Positions 23,424 to 32,240 are shown, counted from the first letter of the stretch. The stretch: DNA of 64,000 nucleotides from Lysinibacillus_B sp031181585 (GCF_047301505.1 NZ_CP154840.1:2852001-2916000); one strand, 5' to 3'. Notes: a model not told the origin generated them from the letters alone. A program made the numbers and translations.

Positions 23424-24116
23424 TTATAGTTTCTCAATCGCTTTTAAAACAATAGCTGTTGAGTGTTTCGCAGCGACTGGCAGGAATTCATCAAAGCTGA
23501 CGTTTGATTCTTTGCCTGCAATATCAGATAGCGCTCGGATTACTACAAATGGCGTATCAAACTGATGGCAAACCTGCGCAACAGCTGCCGCTTCCATTTC
23601 CACGGCCTTCATTTGCGGGAAATATTCTCGTACCTTCTCTACACGTTCCGGATCGTTCATGAATGCATCTCCCGAGCAGATTAATCCGATACCATATTGG
23701 TGCTCTCCTACCTCCGTTACTGCTTCACGGGCTACCTCCATTAATTTCATATCAGCTTTGAATGCTGCAGGCATTTGCGGCACTTGTCCCATTTCATATC
23801 CAAAGATTGTTACGTCAACGTCATGGTGGCGTACTTCATCAGAAATAACAACTGCCCCAACCTCAAGCGCTGGGTCATATCCACCTGCAGAACCTGTATT
23901 AATGACGACATCTGGTTTGAACGTATGTAGTAATACTGTTGTTGTCATGGCTGCATTTACTTTACCGATTCCTGACTTTAGCAGAATGACTTCCTTTCCT
24001 TTATACGTTCCAGTTGTGTACTCACTGTTTGCAATTGTTTCAGTTTTTGTGTTTTCCAATGTAGCACGAAGCTGTTCTACTTCCTGCTCCATTGCTCCGA
24101 TTACGGCAATTTTCAT
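23424..24116 (-). CDS. mtnN: 5'-methylthioadenosine/S-adenosylhomocysteine nucleosidase
   Basis: MtnN hydrolyses methylthioadenosine and S-adenosylhomocysteine to free adenine, recycling by-products of SAM-dependent reactions. The 230-residue product starts MKIAVIGAMEQEVEQL. It shows VINTGSAGGYDPALEVG near residue 73 and VEMEAAAVAQV near 171, which holds the purine- and ribose-binding Met-Glu pair, then VIRALSDIAG with the catalytic Asp near 194. The ATG at 24116 has GGAGGA seven bases upstream, so the five upstream codons are not used. It lies downstream of yrrS and greA as in Bacillus subtilis. Confidence 0.97.
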   Translation of the reverse strand: MKIAVIGAMEQEVEQLRATLENTKTETIANSEYTTGTYKGKEVILLKSGIGKVNAAMTTTVLLHTFKPDVVINTGSAGGYDPALEVGAVVISDEVRHHDVDVTIFGYEMGQVPQMPAAFKADMKLMEVAREAVTEVGEHQYGIGLICSGDAFMNDPERVEKVREYFPQMKAVEMEAAAVAQVCHQFDTPFVVIRALSDIAGKESNVSFDEFLPVAAKHSTAIVLKAIEKL

Positions 24117-24179
24117 TAATAGTTCCTCCATTTCAAGACACTCTACTTAAAATAATCAATCAAGTAGATATATGTCAAG

Positions 24180-24857
24180 CTAATATGTGCCTTCAAGCGT
24201 ATTCAGCACTTCTACCTGCTGAGGCATCCATCCTTGACCATCTATCCATTCGATTGCTACTCTAAATTTTTGTACTTTGTCATTCGAAGAGATGACTGCA
24301 ATCGCTGATTTAGCATTGCCATTATTTTTTATAGACCAGAGGATACTTTCCTGTTGTTCAAGCGGAATGACAGAATAAATCGCATTCAGCTTCTCCTCAT
24401 AATCAATATGCCCTTCTGTAAACGTCGACGTGTGGTCACCTGTTTGTGCTGTTGGATAAGGCTCCCACGCGTCATTTGTCCACACTTCATCTACTGCAGG
24501 CTGATTCGAAGAAGAAACAGTCGGAGCGCCGCTATCAGATTCTGTAAGCTCTTCCTCTGCCGGCTCTTCCTCTTGAGTGGATGGCTGAAGATCTGTCTCT
24601 TCAGAATCCTCTTCTATCCCCTCCTCGCTTTCTTCCTCTTCTACTGGCTTTTTATCGACCGGTGTTTCCTCAGCAGACTCTTCTGCTATCTTCTCGTCTT
24701 CATTTCCAGTAAAAATCACAATCAAGCTAATTACGATTAATACTGATACAATCCCGATTAAGTAATTCAAGGTGCGATCCATTTTATAGTCTTTACGTCT
24801 TTTTGTACGTGTAGCAGGCTGCGGGTGGTCCAATTGCTCTTTCTCTTCTTTACTCAT
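24180..24857 (-). CDS. yrrS: YrrS family membrane-anchored protein (DUF1510)
   Basis: A short cytoplasmic head (KRRKDYK near residue 20) is followed by one membrane helix (residues 32-50, LIGIVSVLIVISLIVIF). A long extracellular Glu/Ser-rich linker of about 70 residues leads to the conserved DUF1510 C-terminal domain (DYEEKLNAIYSVIPLEQQ, then VAIEWIDGQGWMPQQVEVL). Bacillus subtilis YrrS is linked to cell-wall enzymes expressed late in septation; the exact role is unknown. It lies between greA and mtnN, as in Bacillus. Confidence 0.85.
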   Translation of the reverse strand: MSKEEKEQLDHPQPATRTKRRKDYKMDRTLNYLIGIVSVLIVISLIVIFTGNEDEKIAEESAEETPVDKKPVEEEESEEGIEEDSEETDLQPSTQEEEPAEEELTESDSGAPTVSSSNQPAVDEVWTNDAWEPYPTAQTGDHTSTFTEGHIDYEEKLNAIYSVIPLEQQESILWSIKNNGNAKSAIAVISSNDKVQKFRVAIEWIDGQGWMPQQVEVLNTLEGTY

Positions 24858-25000
24858 ATATAATCCCCCTTCCTGAAGTCATTTTACCAAGATTGGATAA
24901 GACATGCCTACTAGAAGCATACCTATTCTCTTACTCAAATGGCACTTTTAAAATTGCACTTCTCATTTTAGGAAACCTTCCTTACTATAGGACTGCCAAA

Positions 25001-25037
25001 TAAAAAAGTTGTTCCCGTAAACGAATGGGAACAACTT
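25001..25037 (-). terminator. greA terminator
   Basis: Arms AAGTTGTTCCC/GGGAACAACTT (25006-25016, 25027-25037) lead into TTTTTTATTT on the minus strand, right after the greA stop. Confidence 0.92.
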
Positions 25038-25043
25038 ATTATA

Positions 25044-25538
25044 TTATTTAATCTCTACAATCACGACTTCCATTTCTCCACCAGGTGTCGTAATTTTTAC
25101 TTTATCATTCACCTTATGACCCATTAATGCTCTAGCCATTGGTGAATCGTTTGAAATACGGCCTTCTGATGGATCAGCTTCTGCAGAACCGACGATTTTA
25201 TAGGATTCCGGCTCACCTTCAGGCTCCCCATCTTCCAAAACATCAAATGTTACCGTACGGCCAAGCGATACTAAAAGTTCCGTATTGTCATCCTGCTCGT
25301 CCGAAATAATTAGGGCATTACGAAGCATGGATTCAATCGTAGAAATACGGCCTTCTACAAACCCCTGCTCTTCTTTTGCTGAATCATATTCAGAGTTCTC
25401 AGAAAGGTCACCAAAAGAGCGGGCAGTTTTAATACGCTCTACAACTTCTTTACGTTTTACCGTTTTTAGGTATTCTAATTCTTCCTCTAACTTCGCTTTT
25501 CCGTCCAATGTCATTGGATATTGTTTTTCATTTGACAA
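25044..25538 (-). CDS. greA: Transcription elongation factor GreA
   Basis: GreA rescues backtracked RNA polymerase by stimulating transcript cleavage. The N-terminal coiled coil is visible (KLEEELEYLKTVKRKEVVER), with its tip SENSEYDSAKEEQGFVE carrying the Asp/Glu pair. The C-terminal FKBP-like domain has YKIVGSAEADPSEGRISNDS and TPGGEMEVVIVEI. The start is a TTG at 25538 with AAGGAG eight bases upstream, giving 164 residues. The upstream ATG at 25580 lies in the promoter region. It is followed by a strong terminator. Confidence 0.96.
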   Translation of the reverse strand: MSNEKQYPMTLDGKAKLEEELEYLKTVKRKEVVERIKTARSFGDLSENSEYDSAKEEQGFVEGRISTIESMLRNALIISDEQDDNTELLVSLGRTVTFDVLEDGEPEGEPESYKIVGSAEADPSEGRISNDSPMARALMGHKVNDKVKITTPGGEMEVVIVEIK

Positions 25539-25571
25539 AATGCTCACTCCTTCATCTTCCTTGAAAACATT

Positions 25572-25599
25572 ACTATACACCTTAGTGTTTAAAATGCAA
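25572..25599 (-). promoter_or_regulatory. Probable sigma-A promoter of greA
   Basis: On the minus strand TTGCAT (25599-25594), 16 bp spacer, TATAGT (25577-25572). It lies about 35 bp ahead of the TTG start. Confidence 0.6.
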
Positions 25600-25620
25600 T
25601 CGTTTTCTTAAAGAAATAGT

Positions 25621-25692
25621 TATACATAGCATAAAACCCGACTATTAGCTATGTATATGACGACGCACGTCCAAAAAGACATGCGTCGTCAT
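25621..25692. repeat. Two adjoining inverted repeats between udk and greA
   Basis: Dyad one has arms TATACATAGC/GCTATGTATA (25621-25630, 25648-25657). Dyad two has arms ATGACGACGCA/TGCGTCGTCAT (25657-25667, 25682-25692). They share a base at 25657. One may terminate udk, though neither has a clear T-run. Confidence 0.5.
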
Positions 25693-25791
25693 CAATGCTT
25701 ATAGTCGAATTTCATGAGTATGTTAATGAATTATTATTTTGTTTTATTCAAATATATTGAATGTAAATATTGTCAATACCAATACATCATA

Positions 25792-26427
25792 TTATACAAT
25801 CGAGTCAGTTTCAAGAATTGTTTTAATTTTTGTAACCATCAAATCAATTGCAACCCCATTATCCCCGCCTTCCGGGATAATGACATCTGCATATCGCTTT
25901 GTAGGCTCGATAAACATATTATGCATTGGGCGGACTGCAGTCAAATACTGCTCAATAACTGAATCAGCTGTACGTCCACGTTCCTTAATATCGCGCTGGA
26001 TTCGTCGGATAATGCGTAAATCCGGGTCAGTATCTACAAATAGTTTAATATCCATCAGTTCTCGCAGGCGCTCGTCTTCTAATACAAGAATACCTTCTAG
26101 GATGATGACATCTTTCGGATCGACATGAATTACTTCATCAGCACGCGTATGATGTACATAATCATATACCGGCTTGTCGATTGCCTGACGGTTCAAAAGC
26201 TTGTTAACATGATCGATCAATAGGTCTGTATCGAACGCTAGCGGATGATCATAGTTTGTTTCCAACCGTTCTTCAAACGTCATATGACTTTGATCTTTAT
26301 AGTAATAATCCTGCTCGATAACAACCACAGAATGTTCGCGGAAAACTTCATAGATGGCGCGCGTCACGCTTGTTTTACCTGAACATGATCCACCGGCGAT
26401 TCCGATGACTACTGGACGCTTATTCAT
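25792..26427 (-). CDS. udk: Uridine kinase
   Basis: Udk phosphorylates uridine and cytidine to UMP and CMP in pyrimidine salvage. The Walker A loop GIAGGSCSGKTSV is near residue 9, then EQDYYYKDQSHMTFEER near 38. YDHPLAFDTDLLI near 60 and YDYVHHTR near 84 shape the nucleoside site. RRIQRDIKERGRT is the lid. At 211 residues it is normal length. It overlaps the yrrO stop by one base, closing the yrrM-yrrN-yrrO-udk run found in Bacillus. Confidence 0.97.
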   Translation of the reverse strand: MNKRPVVIGIAGGSCSGKTSVTRAIYEVFREHSVVVIEQDYYYKDQSHMTFEERLETNYDHPLAFDTDLLIDHVNKLLNRQAIDKPVYDYVHHTRADEVIHVDPKDVIILEGILVLEDERLRELMDIKLFVDTDPDLRIIRRIQRDIKERGRTADSVIEQYLTAVRPMHNMFIEPTKRYADVIIPEGGDNGVAIDLMVTKIKTILETDSIV

Positions 26428-27707
26428 TACTTCTTGTTCTCCTTTCGCATCATGTTGTATGCATGAAGCGGTCGATCTACTTTAAATTTGATAATTTGCA
26501 GCGGATGGCGAGCAACGTCTAATTCGTTGCCATCTTTATCCCAGATCCGTTCCACTGTCATCTGGAATGTTTCAATATCAGGTCCAAAGAATTCAACTGT
26601 ATCACCTGGCTTGAAGTAATTACGCTGCTCCATTGTTACCATTTGCGTCTCTTCATCATAATCAAGCACAAGGCCGGCAAAATCCCATTTTGGTTTAGAA
26701 GCATGGAAGCCGAACATTTGCTGCTTGTAAGTTGGTTCTGATTCGAAGAAAGAGGAAGCAGTTGCACGGATTGCACAGCGGGACAGCTCTTCCAGCCACT
26801 CTTTTTTAATCTGGAAGTTCTCCGGATCTGCACAGTATGCGTCAATTACTTTACGATATACAGAAATAACTGTCGCTACATAGTGAATTGATTTCATACG
26901 GCCTTCGACTTTTAAAGAATCGATGCCAAGCTCGATCATATGAGGAATCGATTCGATCAATTTCAAGTCTTTTGGACTCATGGCGAATGGCGCATCGCCC
27001 TCTTCAAATAACGGCACTTCTTCACCGTCTTTATCTTCATATAGATCGTAATCCCAACGACAAGATTGACAGCAGCCTCCACGGTTTGAGTCACGTGCTG
27101 TCATATGATTTGAAAGAACACAGCGTCCGGAATAAGCAATACACATCGCTCCGTGAACAAATGCTTCGATTTCAATATCCACTTCCTCTTTCATTTTGCG
27201 CATTTCCTCTGCGCCCACTTCACGTGCCAATACAACACGGTGAAGGCCTTCATTTTTCCAATATTTCACGGCTTTCCAGTTTGATAGAGACTGCTGGGTT
27301 GAAAGGTGGATTTCGAGTTTCGGTGCAACACGGCGGCACGTTTCGATGATTAGCGGGTCTGCTACGATGATCCCTGTTACGCCAGCTCCTTCAATTGCCT
27401 GTAGATATTCTTCAAGCCCGTCCATATTTTCATTGTGGGCAAAGATATTTGTCGTTACGTACACAACAGCGCCGTATTTCTTAGCAAACTCTACCCCTTC
27501 ACGCATTTCTTCAATCGTAAAGTTATCTGCGTTTGAGCGTAGACCGAATTCCTGACCGCCGATAAATACCGCATCCGCTCCGTAATGAACGGCTATCTTA
27601 AGTTTTTCCAGGCTGCCGGCCGGTGCAAGCAGCTCAGGCTTTTTCACAATGACACGTTTGCCTTCTTTTGTTTCACGAATTTTTTCGTTTTGAATTAACT
27701 GCAGCAT
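26427..27707 (-). CDS. yrrO: U32-family tRNA hydroxylation protein YrrO (TrhP2)
   Basis: The Bacillus subtilis homologue acts with YrrN in prephenate-dependent hydroxylation of wobble uridine 34, the first step to 5-methoxyuridine. Older annotations call the family peptidase U32. The 426-residue product has KPELLAPAGSLEKLKIAVHY near residue 23 and EAFVHGAMCIAYSGRCVLSN near 177. A Cys cluster in RDSNRGGCCQSCRW is thought to bind an iron-sulfur cluster, and a C-terminal beta-barrel region follows. AAGGAG precedes the ATG. Its substrate-pathway partners yrrN and yrrM lie directly upstream. Confidence 0.92.
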   Translation of the reverse strand: MLQLIQNEKIRETKEGKRVIVKKPELLAPAGSLEKLKIAVHYGADAVFIGGQEFGLRSNADNFTIEEMREGVEFAKKYGAVVYVTTNIFAHNENMDGLEEYLQAIEGAGVTGIIVADPLIIETCRRVAPKLEIHLSTQQSLSNWKAVKYWKNEGLHRVVLAREVGAEEMRKMKEEVDIEIEAFVHGAMCIAYSGRCVLSNHMTARDSNRGGCCQSCRWDYDLYEDKDGEEVPLFEEGDAPFAMSPKDLKLIESIPHMIELGIDSLKVEGRMKSIHYVATVISVYRKVIDAYCADPENFQIKKEWLEELSRCAIRATASSFFESEPTYKQQMFGFHASKPKWDFAGLVLDYDEETQMVTMEQRNYFKPGDTVEFFGPDIETFQMTVERIWDKDGNELDVARHPLQIIKFKVDRPLHAYNMMRKENKK

Positions 27708-27722
27708 GTAAACCGCTCCTTT

Positions 27723-28655
27723 CTAGTAAACTGTTTCCTTGAAGATGAAGCCAGTATCGAGTGGACGCAATGCTGGTTGAATTTCTTCAATTTGTGCGAG
27801 TAAATCATCTTTGATATCTTCGTACGCTTCTTCACCTTGCTCGAAGTATACATCGATTGCCTGGCGGTATAAGCCGGTTACTTTGACAATGTATTCATAT
27901 GAATGAAGAATACCATCAAATTTTAATGAGTCGATACCTGCCTCGAACAGTTCACCTAATTCGTCAATAATACACATATCGTTTGGCGAAAAGATATGTG
28001 TGCCGTTTACATCCTCGTAAATCGGGTATTTATTTTTACGTTCTTTATCATGAAGGAACATGCTTTTGTTTTCCTTACGGTTTTCCACTTCCATCACTTG
28101 ATCGCGGTACAGGAAGTAGTTGCCTAGTAGTGAACGTTTTGACTGGAACATACAAGTCATGCCATGTACTTGAACTTCGATTTCTGTTTTTGCGTTTTCT
28201 TTAATTTCCAGCACTTCATCCAAAGACAGCTCACGTGCTAAAACAGCACGCTTACTGCCGCGTTCTCCCCAGTAGTTCACTTGGAACCAGTTTGTAGCAA
28301 TTGTTTCAGGATTCCAGTGCAGCGGAATTGTAATACCTAACTCGCGTACGGCCATTACAACCGCAGGATCGCCGAAAAGTAAAGCATCAACCCCGATTCG
28401 CTGCATTTCCTTTAAGTATTCATCTAAAGCTTCTAATCGGTCATTGTGGAATAATGCATTCACCGCTACATATACTTTTTTCCCGGCAGCATGGATTAGT
28501 GTTGTTGCTTCTTCTACTTGTGCAACATTGAACTCTCCTGCCAAACGCAGACCAAATTTCTGTTCTCCAATTACAAACGCATCTGCACCGGCCTCAAGTA
28601 AATCTTGAACATGTGCAACTGTTTGCGGCGTTACTAATAATTCTGGTTTCTTCAC
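27723..28655 (-). CDS. yrrN: U32-family tRNA hydroxylation protein YrrN (TrhP1)
   Basis: This is the partner of YrrO in tRNA wobble-uridine hydroxylation. The frame from a GTG at 28655 reads KKPELLVTPQTVAHVQDLLE after the initiator. That start has GAGGTGA five bases upstream, aligns with the Bacillus protein and gives 310 residues. Signatures are ADAFVIGEQKFGLRLAGEF near residue 27 and EVQVHGMTCMFQSKRSLLGN near 165, and it ends DTGFIFKETVY. It lacks the Cys-rich cluster of YrrO. The start lies 5 bp from the yrrM stop. Confidence 0.93.
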   Translation of the reverse strand: MKKPELLVTPQTVAHVQDLLEAGADAFVIGEQKFGLRLAGEFNVAQVEEATTLIHAAGKKVYVAVNALFHNDRLEALDEYLKEMQRIGVDALLFGDPAVVMAVRELGITIPLHWNPETIATNWFQVNYWGERGSKRAVLARELSLDEVLEIKENAKTEIEVQVHGMTCMFQSKRSLLGNYFLYRDQVMEVENRKENKSMFLHDKERKNKYPIYEDVNGTHIFSPNDMCIIDELGELFEAGIDSLKFDGILHSYEYIVKVTGLYRQAIDVYFEQGEEAYEDIKDDLLAQIEEIQPALRPLDTGFIFKETVY

Positions 28656-28660
28656 CCTTG

Positions 28661-29293
28661 TCACCTCTTCAAACAAATTAACAAGCCGTCTCCGACCGGG
28701 AAAAAAGCACACGTATAATCCGGATGCTGCATAACCCAATCCGTAAACGTCTTTAAGTTTCGAATCATCGTTCTTTTTCGTCTTGGCACTTCTTTAATTT
28801 CTAAATCTGATAAGCCATGCATGTACATATTATCAATGTACAATATGCCGCCTGATGGTACGAGCGGTGAATATTTTTCAAAAAACTTTTGATATTGGCC
28901 TTTTGCCGCATCAATAAAGACAGCATCGTATGAAGGCTGAAATTGGCCTACCTCTACCTCTAACGCATCGCCTTCCACGATTGTAATGCGATCAGCCACT
29001 TCAGAACGCGCAATAAATGCACGTGCATAGGCAACACGGTCCTCGTCCCGCTCAATTGTGACAATTTTTGCATCCGGCAGCGCTAATGCCATGCGCATAG
29101 CTGAATAACCGATAGCTGTACCGATTTCCAAAATTGTTTTTGGTTTTTGGATTCGTAATAGTTGATTTAATGCTTCAATTCCCGAAAGCTGCATGATCGG
29201 TACATGATGCTCTGCAGCAAACTGCTCCATCTCCAGCAGTAATTCATTTCGAGGCTGAATAAAGGATTCAATATAAGCATCAGATAATTCCAT
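28661..29293 (-). CDS. trmR: tRNA 5-hydroxyuridine methyltransferase TrmR (YrrM)
   Basis: TrmR methylates 5-hydroxyuridine at tRNA position 34 to 5-methoxyuridine using SAM, completing the pathway begun by YrrN and YrrO. The 210-residue O-methyltransferase fold shows ILEIGTAIGYSAMRMAL near residue 55, TIERDEDRVAYAR near 79 and YDAVFIDAAKGQYQKFFEKY near 121, with the metal-binding Asp/Asn in LYIDNMYMHG near 150. It heads the trmR-yrrN-yrrO-udk run. Having all three enzymes together supports assigning the modification to this organism. Confidence 0.93.
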   Translation of the reverse strand: MELSDAYIESFIQPRNELLLEMEQFAAEHHVPIMQLSGIEALNQLLRIQKPKTILEIGTAIGYSAMRMALALPDAKIVTIERDEDRVAYARAFIARSEVADRITIVEGDALEVEVGQFQPSYDAVFIDAAKGQYQKFFEKYSPLVPSGGILYIDNMYMHGLSDLEIKEVPRRKRTMIRNLKTFTDWVMQHPDYTCAFFPVGDGLLICLKR

Positions 29294-29512
29294 CTAAAAA
29301 ACCCCTTAATTAATCAAAAAAGTGCATTCATGACATTCCAAGTAAGTAAAATTGACTACTTCTTAGTAACCGACATAAAAGCCTGGATATTACTCGATAT
29401 AGAAAGTTCTAATCATCCTACAAAGTAATATACAAACAAAAAAGACGAAACGGTATGTTTACGTCCATGAGTTGTATTGCTATTAAGGACAAAAAATCAC
29501 AATTTATAATAG

Positions 29513-29559
29513 CACGAAAATAGAAGGAATGCGAATAATCTTTACTCGATTCCTTCTAT
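29513..29559 (-). terminator. mltG terminator
   Basis: Arms ATAGAAGGAAT/ATTCCTTCTAT (29520-29530, 29549-29559) with T-rich sequence following on the minus strand, 13 bp after the mltG stop. Confidence 0.7.
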
Positions 29560-29572
29560 CTCAGCACGAATG

Positions 29573-30691
29573 CTACTTTATATATTTTGATACATTACTT
29601 AAATGCTCTTCATATGTCTTCGCAAAATGATTGTTTCCATCTTTATCTGCAAGGAAGTATAGATAGTCTGTATCGCTTGGACTAATTGTTGCTTCAAGCG
29701 ACGTTTTTCCCGGTGCAGCAATAGGGCCTGGTGTCAGACCAGTGTTTTTATACGTATTATATGGATCCTGCACTTCCAAATCTTCATATAATACACGGTC
29801 CTTATGCTCACCAAGTGAATAGAGGACAGTCGGGTCCGTCTGTAATGGCATATCTATATCTAAACGATTGTAGAATACGCTGGCAATTGTTTCACGGTCA
29901 GTAGAAGCTGTCGCCTCTTCTTCCAATAAGGAAGCAAATGTAACAAATTGGTGGACTGTCATATTACGTTCTTCAAAGCCAGCTTTATATTCCAGCACCA
30001 TTGTATTCATCGATGAAATCATCGTACGAATAATATCTTCAAGAGGCGGCTTCTCTACATAGAACGGATATGTGGCTGGATATAAATAGCCTTCCAGCGC
30101 ATAGCGAATATTCTCCTTTAAAATATCTTGAGTCAATAACTGCGGGAATTCTCCCATCATTGTTTCGATAAATGCCTTATCTGTAACCTTCGCCATGAAT
30201 TCTTCGGCTGTATAGTCCGTTTTCTTTTCAATTACCTCAGAAATTTGTACGAGCGTTAAGCCTTCTGGCACTGTAAGGGTAAATACAGGCTCCCGATACA
30301 CTTTGCCTGTTTTTAAACTCTCAATAATTTCATCAAGCGTCATCGCCTTTGACATAGTATAATTACCGGCCTGGAATGACGATTCATTTTTAAACTTTGC
30401 ATAGTATTTAAAAATCCGCGCATTTTTAACAATCTCATTTTCCTCTAGTATTTGGGAAATTGTCGTTACACCTGAACCCATCGGAATCTCAATAGCTACT
30501 TCCTCTTCGGAATCCGGATCCATAGGTTCAAGTGCTGATTTTATGTAGCTGAAGGCTATGAAGCCGCCAATTGCAAAGATTAATAAAAATGCTAGGGCTA
30601 TGATTGCTACGAGTTTACGCACGACTTTAACCTCACTTTTACGCTCTTTCATCTTTTCCATCATTTCTTGTTTCATTGACTCTTTATCCAC
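29573..30691 (-). CDS. mltG: Endolytic murein transglycosylase MltG (YrrL)
   Basis: MltG cleaves nascent glycan strands at the membrane and may set their length. A cytoplasmic basic head (residues 1-28) leads to one membrane helix (roughly 30-50, LVAIIALAFLLIFAIGGFIA). LysM-like and YceG domains follow, with the catalytic Glu in FASLLEEEATASTDRETIAS near 268 and YNRLDIDMPLQTDPTVLYSL after it. NTYKNTGLTPGPIAAPG is the family C-terminal signature. The start is a GTG at 30691 behind a G-rich ribosome site, giving 372 residues. It lies between trmR and the DUF1292 genes. Confidence 0.94.
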   Translation of the reverse strand: MDKESMKQEMMEKMKERKSEVKVVRKLVAIIALAFLLIFAIGGFIAFSYIKSALEPMDPDSEEEVAIEIPMGSGVTTISQILEENEIVKNARIFKYYAKFKNESSFQAGNYTMSKAMTLDEIIESLKTGKVYREPVFTLTVPEGLTLVQISEVIEKKTDYTAEEFMAKVTDKAFIETMMGEFPQLLTQDILKENIRYALEGYLYPATYPFYVEKPPLEDIIRTMISSMNTMVLEYKAGFEERNMTVHQFVTFASLLEEEATASTDRETIASVFYNRLDIDMPLQTDPTVLYSLGEHKDRVLYEDLEVQDPYNTYKNTGLTPGPIAAPGKTSLEATISPSDTDYLYFLADKDGNNHFAKTYEEHLSNVSKYIK

Positions 30692-30755
30692 GGGTTCCCC
30701 CCCTTTTTCTCTCTCAATATGATACAAGATTTTCATTAGGGAGACAAACAAAACC

Positions 30756-30789
30756 TAAAAAGCCCTCCTCAAGCCTGTTGAGGAGGGCT
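30756..30789 (-). terminator. Terminator of the double-DUF1292 gene
   Basis: GC-rich 12-base arms AGCCCTCCTCAA/TTGAGGAGGGCT (30761-30772, 30778-30789) followed by TTTTT on the minus strand. Confidence 0.9.
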
Positions 30790-30820
30790 CAAATTTACCT
30801 TGAATCTACCGGGTAATCAA

Positions 30821-31339
30821 TTATTTTTCTGTTGATAGAGAAGCAAGCACTTTTTCCACCATGGCCCATTCTTCGTCTGTTTCAATCGGCAGCAAGTCAG
30901 CCACAGCACCATTCTCATCTGCAACATAAGCAGATGCAAATACTTCCTGTTTCTCTTCATCATCAGCTAAGCCGTAAAATAAATAGTTCTTTCCGTTTTC
31001 TTCAAAACGATATAATACCTCACAGACGATTTCTTCTCCGTCTTCGCCCATAACGGTAAAGTAATTTAATTGGTCTTCACCAAACTCGGCAAAAACTGTA
31101 TTGAGCACCTCTTCCACCATTGCCCACTCTTCTTCTGTTTCTAAATCTTCAAAATCAGCCATTTCACCGTTTTCATCAAGCTCATAACGAAGCGCCGTTA
31201 CATCTGAAATACTTTCTCCCTCTTCATTTACAAGGGTAAATAATACATAAGAATGGTCATCTGTTTCAAAGTTAAAAACCACTCGGCAGCGCTGTTCTTC
31301 ACCCGCGTCATTTTTCAAAATAAAAATTTGTTCGTCCAT
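30821..31339 (-). CDS. Tandem DUF1292 protein, 172 residues
   Basis: Two DUF1292 units sit in one chain. The first begins FILKNDAGEEQRCRVVFNFE and ends LETEEEWAMVEEVL. The second begins YFTVMGEDGEEIVCEVLYRF near residue 92 and ends IETDEEWAMVEKVL. Each has the acidic strand-turn pattern and the terminal EEWAMVE helix. It is very acidic, with no signal peptide. AGGAGG precedes the ATG. The next gene upstream is a single-unit DUF1292 protein (YrzB), so this gene probably arose by duplication and fusion. Function of the family is unknown. Confidence 0.85.
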   Translation of the reverse strand: MDEQIFILKNDAGEEQRCRVVFNFETDDHSYVLFTLVNEEGESISDVTALRYELDENGEMADFEDLETEEEWAMVEEVLNTVFAEFGEDQLNYFTVMGEDGEEIVCEVLYRFEENGKNYLFYGLADDEEKQEVFASAYVADENGAVADLLPIETDEEWAMVEKVLASLSTEK

Positions 31340-31363
31340 TTCATCTGCCTCCTAAATGTAGAA

Positions 31364-31392
31364 AACAGAGCGAGCGTCATGCCCACTCTGTT
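31364..31392 (-). terminator. Hairpin downstream of yrzB
   Basis: Arms AACAGAG/CTCTGTT (31364-31370, 31386-31392) with extra G-C pairing inside, then TTTTC on the minus strand. A second small hairpin, AGGAGTAT/ATACTCCT, lies at about 31431-31450 nearer the stop. Confidence 0.5.
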
Positions 31393-31459
31393 ACGTTTAA
31401 TAACTACTGAAATTTAGTTTAGCTCTATTAAGGAGTATTTTATATACTCCTATGCAGAA

Positions 31460-31765
31460 CTATTCTTCGTCTTCCTCTTCTTCTCCCAGCTCGTCTTCAC
31501 GCTGCGCCAGGAAATCTTCGATGAATTCCCACTCTTCATCTGATTCAATCGGAAGAAGCTCACCATCTTCTCCATTTTCCGATGGCTCGAATGCATAAGC
31601 GTGGATTTCCACATAACCGTTCTCATCCTCTGAGCCTACAAGTGAATACAGTACATAGTTTTTATCGAAACGCTCAGAGTACACTGTATCTAGAATTTCA
31701 CATAGTTCCTCTTCACCTTTGTCATTGATTACCGTTAAATAGCGTTCTTCGTTTTGTTCTGACAT
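31460..31765 (-). CDS. yrzB: DUF1292 protein YrzB
   Basis: This single-unit DUF1292 protein has 101 residues from the ATG at 31765, which follows AGAGGG. It reads YLTVINDKGEEELCEILDTV, then HAYAFEP and IESDEEWEFIEDFLAQRED, with an acidic C-terminal tail. It sits in the usual Bacillus position between ruvX and mltG. The longer upstream frame begins within the ruvX-yrzB gap and has no ribosome site. Function is unknown. Confidence 0.9.
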   Translation of the reverse strand: MSEQNEERYLTVINDKGEEELCEILDTVYSERFDKNYVLYSLVGSEDENGYVEIHAYAFEPSENGEDGELLPIESDEEWEFIEDFLAQREDELGEEEEDEE

Positions 31766-31823
31766 ATTAAACCCTCTTTTCCAATGATTTTGCTGCTGTC
31801 GCTCCACTTTCGGGGGAGGACAA

Positions 31824-32240
31824 TTAATTTTTGCTGTCTAAATAACCTTGAAGGATCATGACAGCGGCCATTTTATCGATGACCTGCTTCCGCTTTTTCC
31901 GACTGACATCCGCCTCAATCAGCATTCGCTCTGCCGCCATAGTTGTTAGACGCTCGTCCCAAAGCTTTACCGGCAGTCCAAACGTTTCTTCCAAAAGCTT
32001 TTTATAGTTTTCGGAAGCTTCGCCGCGAGGTCCAACTGTGTTATTCATGTTTTTCGGATAGCCGACAACAAATTCTGTTACAGCATACTCCTTGGCAAGC
32101 TCTTTAATTCGCTCAATACCGAATTCGCCTGCTTCCTCATCAATCTTCACAGTTTCGACCCCTTGTGCCGTCCAGCCAAGAGCATCGCTAATTGCAACGC
32201 CGACTGTTTTCGTGCCGACGTCTAATCCCATAATTCTCAT
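31824..32240 (-). CDS. ruvX: Holliday junction resolvase RuvX (YqgF/YrrK family)
   Basis: This RNase H-fold nuclease family is assigned to Holliday-junction resolution and in some bacteria to 16S pre-rRNA processing. The 138-residue product begins MRIMGLDVGTKTVGVAISDA, carrying the first catalytic Asp. VVGYPKNMNNTVGPRGE follows near residue 58, and LWDERLTTMAAERML near 95 gives another catalytic residue. IDKMAAVMILQGYLD is the terminal motif. It overlaps the preceding gene by 4 bp. Confidence 0.95.
   Translation of the reverse strand: MRIMGLDVGTKTVGVAISDALGWTAQGVETVKIDEEAGEFGIERIKELAKEYAVTEFVVGYPKNMNNTVGPRGEASENYKKLLEETFGLPVKLWDERLTTMAAERMLIEADVSRKKRKQVIDKMAAVMILQGYLDSKN

Noticed and set aside
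30821..31765. CRISPR-like or tandem DNA repeat in the DUF1292 genes
   Set aside because: Similarity is at protein level between domains; the DNA is diverged and there are no spacer-like intervals.
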